Below the pieces are notes generated by a model. It was not told where the DNA came from. It saw only the letters and a list, made by a program, of their open reading frames with translations, and did not search any database. Made by a program: the position numbers and the translations under genes. From NCBI GenBank assembly GCA_023846275.1, contig CM043868.1, positions 9,009,653-9,073,652 on the forward strand: a stretch of DNA of 64,000 nucleotides, read 5' to 3'. Shown piece after piece: positions 25,421 to 39,589 of this stretch; the first letter of the stretch is position 1; every line of letters begins with the position of its first letter. This stretch comes from Vanilla planifolia (Eukaryota > Streptophyta > Magnoliopsida > Asparagales > Orchidaceae).

Positions 25421-27670
25421 TCACTAAACTAACAAGAAATAGCTAGAGTTTAAGTGGCTAGCATTTGAGGAGGCATCTAATGTCATTCCTTAAGGAAGAG
25501 TTAACCATTTGGAGGAACTTGAATGCTAAGAAGTGGAAATAGTGCAAAGCACATATAAGAGGAATGTAAATTGCAAGCATGAAAGAACTTTTGAAAATTA
25601 GGAAAAAGCAACCAAGACATGAGCAAATGAGAGAGGAGGGGAGAGAAGGAAGGTGCTACTAAAAATGTGGAAGGAAATCCTTGAGTAGTTGTATGAGATA
25701 ATCAATAAGGATTATAGGAAAAGGCATTATAATAGTGAAGTAATGCAGCAACCATGCAAGTAATTTAAGGAAAAAAAGATTAACATTCATAGAAAGGCAC
25801 ATAATTCAAGATCCATTCCAATGCAAAATCACAACAAAAGAAGTTGCGTTAAGCAAGCTTCATACCATGGGTAAATGATGTAATGTTGATTAATTACTTA
25901 GTGACTACATTAAGGAATAATTGTGGTAAAAATAATTAAGGATGTACATGTTCCCTATTATATTGTATTTGATTGCTGATGATTGAATTGACATTAAGTG
26001 ATATTTCTAATTTTTATCTTGAGAATAATTGTGTAAAAGCTTGCTAACATATTATGTTATGCTAATTAGAGGAAAATGAGAAAAAAGATTCAAATAAATA
26101 ATACATGATGAGATTCAACAAAGAAAATAAATAAAAAGAAATGAAAGTAAGAACAAGAGTTGGATGAAAGAGGTTAGACATGACTTAAACAAAAAATGCG
26201 AATAGTTGGTGGTTGTCTAAGGTGTTCTAACTTGTTTTCAAGAATAACATGTTTCAAAAGTGGGGTTAACTAAATTTGGAGCCAAATGAGACACTAGTAT
26301 GTCTATTCATATTCGAAATGATGTGTTTTAGGAATATGCACAATTTGATCTAAAATGTGAAAAGGCTTGGCCATATGACCAACTAAAAAAGGGAAAGAAT
26401 TGATAAAAAGAAAGAGAAAGGAGTTTAAAAAAATTATAGGATTTCTTAAAAATACACGAATGGTTTTAAATAAATTAAAAGAAAAACTTATATTTTATGT
26501 TATTTTTATAAATGCATCCACATGTACATTGTATGATATTGACCCATCAAATAACATGACCAAAACATGCATTTTGCATTCATGTTATATTGCATTTGCA
26601 TTGATCCAATGATAATTTTCTCTATCTATTTTTATTATTTAATAATTACGAAACAAGACACATCATAAGACTTTAAGGGAGTAGTAAGAGATGCAAAACT
26701 TTTGTTTATTTAGTAGTTTATTTCCATCATTAACATACTATAAGAGCTCTTACAACAAGTTTTTACATTTCATAGTATGGACGTGTATTAGTATTGTATT
26801 TAATTGCTGGTGTTTTCTAAAAGAAATGTGGAAGTTTTAATTTGCTTTCATTGTAGCTTTCAAATTGTGAAAGTTATTCATTGCTTTCATTGTAGTTTCC
26901 AAAATATGAGCATGTGATCATGACTTGTTTTATTTTCTTTAAACAATAATTCTCAAAACCAATAAGAGAAACAAATATTGTGGCACCATCCATGAAAAGC
27001 TAGGAAAGGGACCATAAATATGCTTAATTTCAAGTTTTGACTTTCTTTTGCAAGACGACACACTTACAACATTTCTTAAGTTATTAATATTTTAGTCCAC
27101 AATTACAAAATTTTAGGATACTCAAGTTACTCATATTCATATTCACATTATATTGAACTCAAAATTTATAATATAGTATATAAAGAAAAACTTTGGGAAT
27201 TTATATTTGGTTCATTTCAAGTTTACCTATAATATGTTAATATTAATATACCATACATTAGCTTGGATTTAATTTTCCTTACAAACTATTTGTTTAATTT
27301 AAGCCTAACATATTATACATTAGACTCAAGACATCCTTCTCCACTAATTGTTTAGAAAAGTTTTTCTAAATATTCTTGGAGTTTTACATTCACATAATAA
27401 AATGAAATCATCAAATATATAATAAGAAATCAAAGGTGCAACATGTCTATTTCTTCCACTGTGATGTTTACCAGCCATGTTCACCACCTTAGGTTGCTCC
27501 AATCTAAGTTTGTCCACCTTTAGATTGTCATCATAGACTTTTCTAATCTACATTTGCACTATCGTTTCATTCCTCCCTTGAATCCTAAGTTTTGTGCCTT
27601 ACGATTGTTTATCATAGGGATTCAACTACCTTAATTCCACTCTAATTGTGTCCTCCCAATTTTATTTTAT
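25421..27670. other. Unassigned stretch
   Basis: No family was recognised. A purine-rich portion lies at 25,600-25,690. The open frame at 26,400-26,612 on the plus strand is lysine-rich at its start and then featureless, and probably accidental. Confidence 0.5.
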
Positions 27671-28370
27671 TTAAATCTAATTGCCATTAAAATTTTAAAC
27701 TATTTTTTATATATAGTATTGATCCCATGAGATTTGATGATTACAAAATTAAGCTTATATTAACTAATGGATATGTAGTTGATGAGAATTTATAGTGTTC
27801 GATTATAAAGGAGCAAGATGTGCCTCATAGACTGGATTGAGATTCGATGCCTTTGCTCAAGCCTATGGCTCAGCTTGCTAACTTAAGAGCCATGTGTACA
27901 ACTTCCTGATAACAAGGCTAAACCATTTAAAGCTACTTATTTATTATATTATCTATGGTAGTATGTTATACCTTTCCCTTGCATAGTGTCACCAGATTCT
28001 TTTACTCATACATGCATCTTGGTTTAAATCTAATTACCACTTTAAGCCATTTCTTATATATAGTGTTGATCCCATTAGATTTAATGATTACAAAACTAAG
28101 CTCATATTAACTAATAGATATGTAGTTGATGAGAATTTATAGTGGTTGATTATGAAGGAGCAAGACATGCCTCATAGAGTGGATTAAAACTTGATGCCTT
28201 TGCTGAAGTCTATGGCATAGCTTGCTAATTTAAGAGCCATGTGGACAAGGTCCTTATGATAAGGCTAAACCATTTGGAGCTACTTATTTATTATATTACC
28301 TATAGTAGTATGTTATACCTTTCCCTTTGTATTGTGCTACCATGTTTTTTTACTCATGCATGCATCTTAG
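27671..28370. repeat. Tandem duplication, ~353-bp unit, two copies
   Basis: The copy at 27,671-28,023 begins TTAAATCTAATTGCC and the copy at 28,024-28,370 begins TTAAATCTAATTACC. They stay collinear, sharing GATATGTAGTTGATGAGAAT, TTGCTAA.TTAAGAGCCATGT and AGTATGTTATACCTTTCCCT. They differ by scattered substitutions and very few small indels. No open frame spans a unit, and I do not recognise the sequence. Confidence 0.9.
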
Positions 28371-28588
28371 TTAAATTATTCTATCTTGAATACAAATAGT
28401 CATGAGTATACATCATTGACATAAGACATCATGAATTCAAAGTACATCATAAGTTCGAAGAAATTGAATTATTACAAAGTAATATTTCCCACTATCCCAT
28501 GATTGTACAAAATGATACCCATTATCACACTCAAACAATTTGCATTTTGGCTTACATCTTTAAAGCATTTTAGAACTTTGTAAAGATC

Positions 28589-28599
<11 letters not shown>

Positions 28600-28662
<63 letters not shown>
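28600..28662. repeat. (AT)n microsatellite
   Basis: About 31 AT units, preceded by a short ACAT run at 28,590-28,600. Confidence 0.95.
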
Positions 28663-28667
<5 letters not shown>

Positions 28668-28669
28668 TT

Positions 28670-30010
28670 TCATTGTACAAGTGCAATGGTCACTTAGATT
28701 AAATTTGTGAAGTTTAAACTTTTTCATACATGGTATTTAATGTGTGCAATTTTACTATTTATTCTAAGCCTAAGCTTTCTCGTGTGTCATACATATATGA
28801 AGCATTTCATAAAACATGTATGATAGTAATTCTCTCTCAAACCATAAGTTATGATTAAGTTGTAATAAGATCATACAGGTACAACTCCAATATCATGGAT
28901 ATACAATCCATGTGTTATAATTGTATGAAGTACCTTAAACTTAAGAACAAATCACTTGTGTGCAAAATAATGCACCATACATATAAATTGATTGATTAGA
29001 CATATACAATCTCAATTCTAATAAGCAAACTAACCAATATAATTATGTTAGACAATTTTTATGATGATCTTATATGAAGTTTACATAACTTGAAAGCAAT
29101 CTTAAGGAGGTGTAATAAGTGGCAACTATAGTACAATGTAGTCAATCATACTTGTATAATACATTTTAAGTAAAATTAATGGCTAGGATAAGAATTTTAT
29201 TAGAGTGATCAATTCTCTTTATTTATTGCTCTGGTATAATCTCTTGATCTTGCTTATACAAATGCAACTTGAGTTTATAATGGCTAATTTAATCCCTTAA
29301 GAAACTTTATTTTTCATAGTTGGAAGTATAATAAATGGTCTTAAGTGTTGTGATGATAGGATAATAAGAGATTTCAAGAAGAATCACTTAATGATAGAAA
29401 AATAATATTGCATTTGTGTGTTGAGTATTATACTCTTTTTTGTCAGTCTTACTTCATCTTTCATTCAATGGTTACTAGTAACATCATTCTTAATTCATTT
29501 AGTCATTGTACCATTGATTTTCTAAGAGATTAAGATGCAGGCTTGCTATATTACTTGTTTCTAAAGAGTTTTTGTTTTCTTTTAATTGTTGGTAACTCTT
29601 ATAAGTTGTTACTATTGGTGACACCTCTGAGCACCACTTATAGGGCATGATGTTGTAAACTCTTCTATGTTGATGTTGTATAGTCTTTTGGCCTAGTGCT
29701 TTATGGATCCACTCACCCATTATTTAGATTAACCCATACCTACTATAATGAAAGAGATTTTTAGTGCAAGCCTAATCAGGTCAACTAGAGAAATAGGTTT
29801 CGCCAAACCATCTTAAAATTATAGTTGCATTTGCTCACTTACTATAATTGTATTATTTGTTGTTATATCATAACAATTGTTTCCTATTACAAGTATTTTG
29901 TAGCAAGAAAAGCTTTAAAATTGTTAAAGTTTACTAAAAAATATTTTTATCATTCTTATAATCACACAATTTACTCCCCTCTTATGAGATTCACTCCTCT
30001 TTTGATGTCT
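28670..30010 (+). mobile_element. Possible Ty1/copia-type LTR remnant
   Basis: It has many ATCATAC/GTATGA words and an AAGCCTAATCAGGTCAACTAG block at 29,775. Its end-like string ACAATTTACTCCCCTCTTATGAGATTCACTCC (29,967-29,998) resembles the 3' end of plant copia LTRs. The same layout is seen at 2,100-4,045. No primer binding site follows, suggesting a solo LTR. The minus-strand frame at 29,499-29,720 and plus-strand frame at 29,825-30,058 lie inside it. Confidence 0.4.
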
Positions 30011-32195
30011 AAGTGTACCCTTCTAGAATTCTTCAACTTCAAGCTACACTTTCCATGAGTTTACTTGCCTATTCATAACCATTAAGATCTTGCTATTTCT
30101 TCCTTAATGATGCTCATAACCTTCTTCCCATATTTTCTTTATCTTTGTGCCTTTAGAATTTTTTTATATAATTTAATTTTTGCAAAAACTATAAATTCAC
30201 CCGAGGACCATGTTATTGCTCACATGAAAATAAAATACAATATGATGAGTGCATATCATATAATTTAATAACCATGTCAAACATCAAGCATCACCAATGC
30301 ATTATTTTGAAATTTTAATTGAATCTTAGTAAGACAACTAATTGTATATCATCAATCATCAAGCATATACACCATAAGGTTCAAATGAACCAACATAACA
30401 TTTGATGTACTTGACATGCTTAGGGATTGAATCATGCTAATGCAATCTCCTAAGATCTTTGCCAAGCTCAATGTTTTCTTTCTCCCTTTATTACTCTTAC
30501 TAGAATGCCAAATTAAAAAATCTCACTCCAAATTTTGTAAAAAAACCAACAACTTAATCTCTTCAAATTTCTTGCTCAATTCACTTTCTTTTAATTTAAT
30601 CAAAGCAATGCTATACCACACCTCACACAACTAAAATTGCCCTTTTATAATTTGCAATTTTGTTGTTTGCATTCACAACCATTCTTATTGAAGTTGTAAT
30701 GGTCCACTTAATTAACATCCAATATTCATCAAAAGCATATTTTACAAGTTGGAAATTTGTATTGTAGATTTGAAACCAGAGAATATTTTGACTAGTTGAT
30801 GCCTCAAAAAGTGTGCCAAAAATGGTCACATTCCATATTTAAGTATTCCAATGAAAATGTTTCATTTTGAGGAATTTGTAAGTGTACATCTATATTTGTT
30901 AGTGGTCATTTTGAATTTTTTACAAATTTTTAGAGATAAAACAAATAAAATGAATAAATAAATAACATTTAATCATCTTATTTAATAAGAGGATAAGCCT
31001 CTTTCTTATGCTTGAGAATCAATTTTGATGTTTGGCTTTTAGTGAGAGAAATTAGGAAAAAAGGAGAGGAGAGCTAGAGAACTGAAGGAAAGGAGTAATC
31101 CAAGCATTGAGTGTAGATGTTTTAGGAGAATCAAAAAGATTTGAAAGAAAAGAGGAAAAGCTTTCAAGTTTTCTTGAGAGAAATGTGGTATCATCTCAAC
31201 TTTTTGACTTAAAACATGTTTTAGCTATTTGGAATGCAAAGAAATGGAATCATGTGAGTTTCATTAGCAAATTATGGTGGTAAGAGGCTTTTTACGACGT
31301 TGAATGCATAAAGAATATCATTTTAATCATCTAGTATGACTTAAGCAACAAGATTGGCAAAGAATCCTTGGTATGATGTGCAAAGGGCTATTGGAATAAT
31401 GGTCATGCTAGTACAAAATGGGGAATGGACTGGCATGATTAGTTATTGAATGAAAAATATTTAAGATTGTTAGTTTCTTTCTTTATGATCAAATATCTAT
31501 TTTTGATGAGACAAGCATAAATGGGTTATTGGATTTGTACAATCAATGTGTGGAAGCTTAATATAAAATGTCTATCTAATCTCTAGTATGATTGAGTAGC
31601 TGATATGTATTATACATGTACAAAATGGTGACTAGACTTATATGATCAGTTCACGACATATGTAAGAAACTTCAATCATATTATCCTTTATCTAACCATT
31701 ATTGGGCATGGATACGATAGGAGGACTACTCCAAATGTTTGAAAGGAAAAATGGGTAAATCATGTAATATGTTAAGGAACTGGATTGAAACTGCTTATAA
31801 ATAGTGTTTTCTAACTAGTTGAAAATTGGAATTAAATTGGTATTAACAAAATTATTATGTAGTGTGCATAAAATAAGAAGGGTGACAAAAGAAAAGGAAA
31901 TGTTATAGAAGAGATTTTTTAGAATCATCAGGTAGGCAACATAAATAACATTGATATAAAAAATTATTAAAAAAATTTATTTAATATCTTGGAATACATA
32001 ATGATGTTAGTATTTACATAGAATAACATTACTTGTATATGTTTTGATTTTATTATAATACTTTGTGACTATTAATATATATTTATACATATATATAGAT
32101 ATATGACTTGTATGATAAACAAAAAAATTGTCAATCAAAACATATGATAAGATTAAAAAGTGAAACAAAAAGAAAAAAGGAAAGAAAAGAAGTGA
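30011..32195. other. Unassigned stretch
   Basis: Nothing recognised. It contains a purine-rich part at 31,040-31,170. The open frames at 30,434-30,634 (plus) and 30,623-30,829 (minus) have no motif. Confidence 0.5.
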
Positions 32196-32199
32196 TATA

Positions 32200-35100
32200 A
32201 CCTGAGAATGAGATCTCTATTCTATGACCCAATTTGGAAACAACTTAATTATCTCACATAATTATTTTGTGAAACCATGAGTACCAATCCAAGATCTTAA
32301 TCTCAAACTTCCTCATAATTAAATTATAATTTTATACAAATACTATCATTCTAAGAAATCCACATAATTAGTAAATCACTTGATTCAATTCTAATATAGT
32401 GAAACATCATGAATAACCTTTAAAATTTGATAAAAATACAATAACAACTATCAAGTTTAAATAAATAATCTAATATAATTTTATGTCCTATAAAAATAAT
32501 TGATAATAACTAATGTCAAATCTATTAGTACTAATGCTAAAATAAAAGAGATAAATCATTCAACTATTGCACTAATTTTGATGATCTAAAACCAAACTCC
32601 TACTCAACTCTTAACATCTTCATCTTATAAAAACATAAAGGGGTGAGCATGAAGGATCACTAAGGAATCTTTGAGTTACATTATAAAACTAATATACAAT
32701 AACCAAATAATATATATAAGGAAATTAAGTAAAATCATGTAAATAAATAGCATTAATTCTAATTATCATAAGGCATTACAACTACCAAGTTAATATTTAT
32801 TCCTATAATGTGGCTAACCAGACTCCTAAACTCCTTTATCTAATCTAACACAATCTTTTATTTAAGAAACTCAAGATAAGACCTAGTACTCTTATTATAT
32901 CAAATAATCCAATACTCTACAAGACAATACTAGTCATAGGGTTGAAGATCATGTAATTCCTATATGGTCCTAAGAGTCATCAATAACCACATACACTTCT
33001 TTCCTAACATAACACATCTTGTAATTTCATATTAGACAAAATATGTAATTATTCTCTTATGTGATTATTTATTCCATGAAATTTAGCTAATCTTGGAGGT
33101 TCTTACCATGTTATCTAGCACTCCTACAAGCTCAACCATCCATCTATAACTACTTTGAGGTCAAGAGACTAAGATAATTATCATGTATATCTTTTGAGTG
33201 AGCATGCATGATCCAAGGTCCAGTGCATCTGAATATATTAAGGTTTCTACTAAATCTTAACTTAGTTATTTAGAATATAATAGCACATTTTTTATTTTTA
33301 TTCTTGCTCTAATTTTATCTAAAACCTTGCATATCTACAAATTTCTTAATGCCCACAAAGCCTTGGCTTACTCTAAGGTTTTATATACATTTTATTACAA
33401 TTTTAACTAAGTTTAGTTTATGTGTCAAAGGTAATCTTAACTCACCATAACCATCTTAGGATCTCTCTAAAGCCACCATAAATCCCTCAAAATAGTGTCT
33501 AGGGTGTAATCAGGTAAGTTAAGGGCCTAAATAAAGACATTTAGGATCTTACTTAAAGAACCTAGTCAATTTAAGGGTCTAGCCAATATCCTCACCTTCT
33601 TATAGTATTTGGTCAAACCTAACACATCCATAAGTATTATTACAAGATTTGTAACCTTCATTCAAAAGCCTTGGTCTAGAGCTCAATTGTCCAAGTTTTG
33701 AATTACAATGTGCATATAGGTTCACCAAATTTGTTTTGTTAGCACTTCACTATGACCTTCTTTTATAAGTTCCTTTATCCATGGATTATTCCTACACATT
33801 TATGCTTAATTCCAAGGATACACTTACCACACACAGCCATATCGAAGCACCATATATTTCTAATTTAACTCTAATAAGGATTTTGAATTATCCATAAGAA
33901 CCTTACCTTAAGGTCCAACTACAACTTATCATTTGTAAGCATAACTAAGCATTGTGTTTCACCATATCTTTACTCCACTTAGCCTTCTTGTAAGGCCTTA
34001 AGCCGAGCTCTCTAAGGCCTCTCCTACTAGAAACCAAGGGCCACTCATACCTTAGAAGCAATCTTGGTTCTCTTAAGGATTGAACTTGTGCCTCCATGGC
34101 TTAATAGTTCCTCGCTTCCCAGTGCACTAGAGGCAAAAATGATGTTTAGTTATAAAATTCAATGGTTTATGGGTTAAGATAAGGTTCAAGCTATGTCACA
34201 TGATCTTTCATATATTTTGTCTCCATGGTATAATAATATACACATATCCTCAACATTTCATATCATCAACAAAATTTATGGAAACTTGTAAACACAATCT
34301 TAGTACTTCACATCAAAATTTGCATTTCAAATAATTAGATTCATACAAAAAATCATGGCATTAAGTCTTAGTTTTGTTCATTACTAGGTTCATCACATCA
34401 TGAAAGTCTTTATTTATTCATTAATTAGCAAGTAGTAAATCTTTCATTCACTTTACTTTATTATACATCCATTTTTATTAGAACAAATAGAAATTTTACT
34501 GGAGATCTTAAATTCCAAAAAATATGGTAAGAAAACAAGGTTATCTAGTTTAGGTCACAAAGTTAACTACAATAAAATTTACATCCTCATGGTTTGTTAA
34601 AAATTTTCTTACATTTATCATGATATTCCATGCCTAATCAACACACATGGCACATAATTCAACATGATATTCAAGTTTTCCAAATAAAAATTTCTTAATT
34701 AAGTAGTGTTTTGCATCATCATTTTCTATTCTATAGTAATTTTTCACATATATTAATAATAAAAACCAAACATACAACATAATATAATATTATGGATTCG
34801 ATTTTGCATTCCGAGTACAATTTTAATGTGCATTGTAGTTTGGTTCCACTAGAGATATTGCATAAAAAAATGATAAATGACCCTTTAATTTATTAAAATA
34901 AATCACCCTTAGTTATGTGTAAAGGAGAAATTTATCCTTCCTAAGCAAATTCCACAAGAGCTTCTCAAATCCTATATTAGATATTAGCAAGGTTAATTGT
35001 ATGAACTCAAGGGTCTTCTTATCTAAAAAAAATTATTTAGAGGACTTATCCTTAGTTGGAACATTCTTTACTTTCAAGCTTGAGCCCTCCATCTTCTTTT

Positions 35101-35769
35101 TTCTCATAACTTGCCTTTGTTTTTCTCTTGTAAATCCTTTCAGTTGGCCTCCCCAAATATCACTTTTATGGCTAGGTATCATAAAAACATTTCAAGCAAA
35201 TCTTAAGGGTTTATGTACCCATAGCCATCCTTAAACTAAGGATTTACCATAAGAAGAATCGATTTTGGTTTTGTTTAGCCACAACTCAACATTTTAAACC
35301 AACCCTCTCTTAATCAACTTCTTTGTGGATGGCCAATCAAACTCATAAAAACTAGGAATCTAAGAAACTTTTGTCTATAGATATACTGAATATTATTTTT
35401 CTTTCTTATATATTTATTCTTTCTTAAATATTTTTAAATACATCACATATATATTCTTTTTCTTTTAATCCTCTTATCCTCATCCATCACTCCTAATTTC
35501 TTAGAATTTTATCCATATCTTTAAAAAGTATTTATAATAAATAATAATTAAGATAAGAGATAAAAATAATACCATAAAAAAATTATATCTCATTTTTAAG
35601 CATTAAGCCAAATCACAACTTACTTGGTGCATCCCAAATTTTGCCATTCAACAAACTTTCAATTTAAATTTCAAATTTTAAAATTTAACATTCAAATTTT
35701 AATTCACAAAATAAGACTCCTTGATCAAATATAGTTTCAATAATATGACAAAAAATGTTAAGCATAATA
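32200..35769 (-). repeat. 3' LTR of the outer gypsy element
   Basis: Aligns by eye over its full length with 46,200-49,852. One shared string is TTATAATTTTATACAAATACTATCATT at 32,326, matching the same words at 46,322. ACCAAGGG near 34,033 matches ACCAAGGGGTATCCC near 48,055, and there are shared stretches around 35,640-35,720. It ends next to a polypurine tract (minus sense). No host gene lies inside it; the plus-strand frame at 35,001-35,234 is accidental. Confidence 0.8.
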
Positions 35770-35782
35770 TTCCCCCCACTTT
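35770..35782 (-). other. Polypurine tract of the outer gypsy element
   Basis: The minus strand reads AAAGTGGGGGGAA, immediately before the 3' LTR in element sense. This is where plus-strand DNA synthesis would be primed. Confidence 0.65.
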
Positions 35783-35849
35783 AATTTTGATTTTGCCCAG
35801 AAATTAGAAAACAATTCTAGCCTTTTGTAATCTATTTTAGTTTCATCTA

Positions 35850-36675
35850 CCCACACAGCTACATGCTCTTCTTAATCTCTCTAGAGGATCTTAACCATAG
35901 GAAATTTCTTACTTCATTATTACATAGCAAAAAACTCTAGAATATGCATTGGATGCTCCTTGTATAATGCATCTAACTATAACTAAAGATCTTTAGGCTC
36001 CCTTTGAAGTATATCAGATAGTTTAGAACATATTTCTTCAAACTATACATATGAAATATAACATATATTCTTATTAGACTCTCTAATAACTTCAGGTTAT
36101 AAGTTACTAACCCAATTTTCTCTATAATAAGATAAACTCCAATGTATTCAACTCACAAGTAGCTTTCTAAAATCTAAATAATCTATGTATAGGACTAACT
36201 TTAAGAAATACCTAATCAAAATATTTCTTCTAATAGGCTTATGTTTATCATCAAAATATTTCTTTTAGTAATCTTGAACTACTTTTAGTCTTTCACATAA
36301 CCTATGCACCTCTTCTATAGTTTCCTTAATGATTTGGGGTCCAAAAGTTTGTCTAGTCTTGCCATCAATCCAACATAAAGGAGATCTATAATATCGTCCA
36401 CAAAGATCCTTGTATGGTTCCATATCAATAGCTAAATAATAGCTATTATTATATACAAACTTTATAAGTAATAGTTGTCTGAACCAAACAATGCAGTAAG
36501 ATTGTATAGTTAGCCTTAGGAGATCCTCTAAGGTTTAAATAATCCTAATGTAGTAGCATTTTGTATACTACGTAGATGTTCCATTAGAAGGTGCATTACT
36601 CTTATTTAGATTCAAAACCAAGTAATGATTGGATCATTTATAGTTCATGAGTCTATGTTATATTGCTATTGTAGG
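35850..36675 (-). pseudogene. Distal integrase of the outer gypsy element
   Basis: The minus strand at about 36,520 reads TLEDLLRLT. At 36,450-36,370 it reads FVYNNSYYLAIDMEPYKDL, then CGRYYRSPLCW and GPQIIKETIEEVHRLCERLK. These are the gypsy integrase blocks RTLEDMLR, EFAYNNSY..SIGM.P.EALYG, R.CRSP..W and GPE.V..T...... It is the continuation of the integrase at 42,604-42,990, from which it is now separated by the nested element. Stops are present. Confidence 0.85.
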
Positions 36676-38027
36676 GGTCAATTATAGGTGCCATTTTTAT
36701 TACATATTTTAGTTTGAGTTTGAATAGTTTATCAACCTTATTTGGATTTACACTTTAGTTTAAGTTGTTTAAAGATCAATTGATAGATCTTTAAATATTT
36801 CTAATATTAAATTTTCAAGTCATCTCAATAGTAGTCTTATAGTTTTGTTAGTATAAAGTTTGGTTGAAAATGATTTTAAAATATATAAAATTGAGTTTGG
36901 GTTGTTTCTACCACCATACAACCTTTGTCACCATCTATCGCTACTTTCATCACCATTAGCAGTGGTTGTCATTGCTAGTGTCAACCAATGAACCTCCTTA
37001 ACTTGTTCACCCTGTGCCCACCTATCAATTAGAATAAACCCATGTTATTCGCTCTAACCTATGTCAACTTGTGTTCTACAAACCAAGACTAACAACCAAC
37101 TTGCTCCATTCACCAAATATCGTCAACTTGTGCTGACATCCTATGATCCAAATTGACCAATTAATCAAACCTAAGGTATCACCATGCATCTACTCCTATA
37201 TCATATCAATGGTGCCACCCACTACTTTGCTACTTACTGGACCACTGCCCAAAATGCATAAGCTTGTTTGGGAACTACTTTAATTAATTTTGTAGTTTTT
37301 CAAAGCAAATGTTTTAATAGAATTCCAATAATTTTTTAAATTTATGGTGATTTAAAATTTTGAAAATGTCTTTTAAATATTAAAAATGTGTCTTTTAACT
37401 AAATATCCTTTCATATTCTTAGATTAATTAATTACTATTATACCCTTAAGGTTTTATAAATAGGGATACTCACTATGTTGTAAGTAATATAATTTGAATG
37501 AAGTATTGAAATGTTGCCAACAAGCTTATTTGAAATAAGTGTCATGTGTGATCAATCTAATAGTGTGATTCCAAAGGTGCCCTAGGAAGGCAAGTAAGAG
37601 GCTCAAAAGGGAATATTTTGACCCATTATCTAACAACCATAAGAGCATCAAATCACCAAAAAAGTTCTTAATTACTTTATTTGAACTCTTAAAAAATTAA
37701 CTATCACATCCAACTTTCTAGTTTGTGTAAGTGAATATATGATTTTCTTCTATGGCATTCTAAGAATTTCACTTGTGGGTGTACCTTGCCACTTCACCAC
37801 TAATATGAGTATTTTAAGTGTGGGATATTAAAACCACTTTTTTAGATTAAGATCTCTCATGTTAAAGATTAGTTCAAGTCTTTAGATTTTAAAAAAAAAT
37901 TACTTACCTATGATCTTAAAAGTTTCAATTTTTTGGGTAGGCCCTCATATGAATATGTTACTTGAACTTAAGCACTTCTCAATTGTTAATAAGCTAAAGA
38001 TAAGTTTTAGCATATCATTCTTCATCA
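36676..38027 (+). repeat. 5' LTR of the nested chromovirus
   Basis: Collinear with 41,265-42,603. It starts near GGTCAATTATAGG (the partner starts TGTCAATTATAG) and ends AGATAAGTTTTAGCATAT...TTCATCA just before the primer binding site. The 36,980-37,160 part contains CAACTTGT/CCAATT words that look like a decayed GTCGGGTC-type repeat read from the other strand. Confidence 0.82.
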
Positions 38028-38030
38028 ACT

Positions 38031-38042
38031 TGGTATCAAAGC
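38031..38042 (+). promoter_or_regulatory. Primer binding site (tRNA-iMet type)
   Basis: TGGTATCAAAGC differs by one base from the standard TGGTATCAGAGC site complementary to the 3' end of initiator methionine tRNA. It lies three bases after the 5' LTR, where minus-strand DNA synthesis would be primed. Confidence 0.85.
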
Positions 38043-38679
38043 ATAATTGGCCTTATGAACTTAATTTCTAATTTATAATTAAATAAACATCTTTTAATCT
38101 TATGTGTTTGTTGTCAATTTTTAGAAGTTTTTTTAAAAAAATATATAAAAAAACATAAGAAACCAACAAATAAACGAACAAAAAAAATTATTTTTCAAGT
38201 TTAATGCTACAACCTTTCTTTATTTTATGTTCTCTTACTATTACATTTTGATATTTGTTTATTTTTCTTTTCTTTATAATCTAAAATTAAGAATTTTGTT
38301 TTCAACTCAATAGTTTTTAACCACTAGGTCTAGAAAATAATACAAAATATCTGATTTCTGAACTAGTGTAACCACAAATAAACTTATATTATAACATACA
38401 AATCTATAACTAATTCATTTAATGCAAGAGTTAAGAGAAACCTTAGAAACATGTATAGATCAATTGAAACAACATAGAGATAATAGATAAGGTGTAACCA
38501 CTAAATTAAGTCTATGACAAGTGATTCTAAAGTGAAGGAATTGTCCTCTAAAAATAAACCTTACCAATTAGAATGTTAACTTAAGCATTTAGCAACTGTG
38601 CATACCCATGATATAAGACATGGAAGAGATAATGATGGCTAGGTTAACATGGTTAAACTAAAAGCCTCAACCTTTTATG

Positions 38680-39420
38680 AAAGTCTAGATCCTATAACAT
38701 ATCAAGATTAAGAAATAAGAATGAAGTATTATTTTAATTAGTATGATCTTAATGAGCATCAAAAGTACCAATTTATAAAAACTAGATTCATTTCACATGT
38801 TATGTTATTTAATCACAAATTAGAAAAGTAATATCTTGATAAAGATCAATCATTTCCTGATAATGAGAAGAACTCAACATTTGGTTACAAGAAAAATACA
38901 TATCCACCTCTAATTCAGGTGTACTTTTGGATAAATGATAATGTTTATCCCACGGTTCAAAGATTGTTTATAAATATATTACTAAATTTGAGGATTATTT
39001 GCTTGGATGTGATGTCCAAAAGCTTGATCAAGTATTGTCTCGATTTCAAGATGGGCATAGAGAATATATTCAAGTTGAGTAATACTTGAGAAATGTTATT
39101 AATTTAAAAAAAGCATATAAATTGGCCCATGATATGACATTTAGCGAATCAATTGCTCAAAAGAGTGAGATTGTTTTGATCACTTCTTGCCCTTAAACTC
39201 ATACCATTATTTTTAATATTCTTATTACTTCTACTGCACAAGCAACCAATGTCCTTAAATTAACACCACTAGCCGATCAAATCTAACCATCAGATAAACC
39301 ATCAATTAGCTACAAAGTAGTATGTTATCATTATCATGGGAAAGAGTATGTCATAACCCAATGTCCTAAAAGAGCTCTATACATGGATATAGAAGAAGTA
39401 GAATAAAGTGTTGAAGTTGA
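38680..39420 (+). pseudogene. Chromovirus gag with degenerate zinc knuckle
   Basis: The plus strand reads FYESLDPITYQD, stop, EIRMKYYFN, stop, YDLNEHQK (38,690-38,770), matching the gag start F.G..DPE.YLDWE...E.YF. FEDYLLGCDVQKLDQVLSRF and DGHREYIQVE follow at 38,990-39,080, the MSRF..GL...IQ block. The zinc knuckle at 39,323-39,371 reads CYHYHGKEYVITQCPKR; the second Cys and the His of CCHC are both Tyr. It ends in a Glu-rich linker (39,385-39,435). Several stops. Confidence 0.8.
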
Positions 39421-39589
39421 AGAAGAGGAGGTTATATAACCAAATGAGGAAGCTAAAGAATAATTACAAGCACTAAGTTAAAGTCTTTACTATATTGTAT
39501 CACCATTAGCTATAGTGAGATATAATTTGACAACATCAAGACCATCTGAAGATTGGTGATGAATTGACATCTTTATTATCTTCGTTAAA

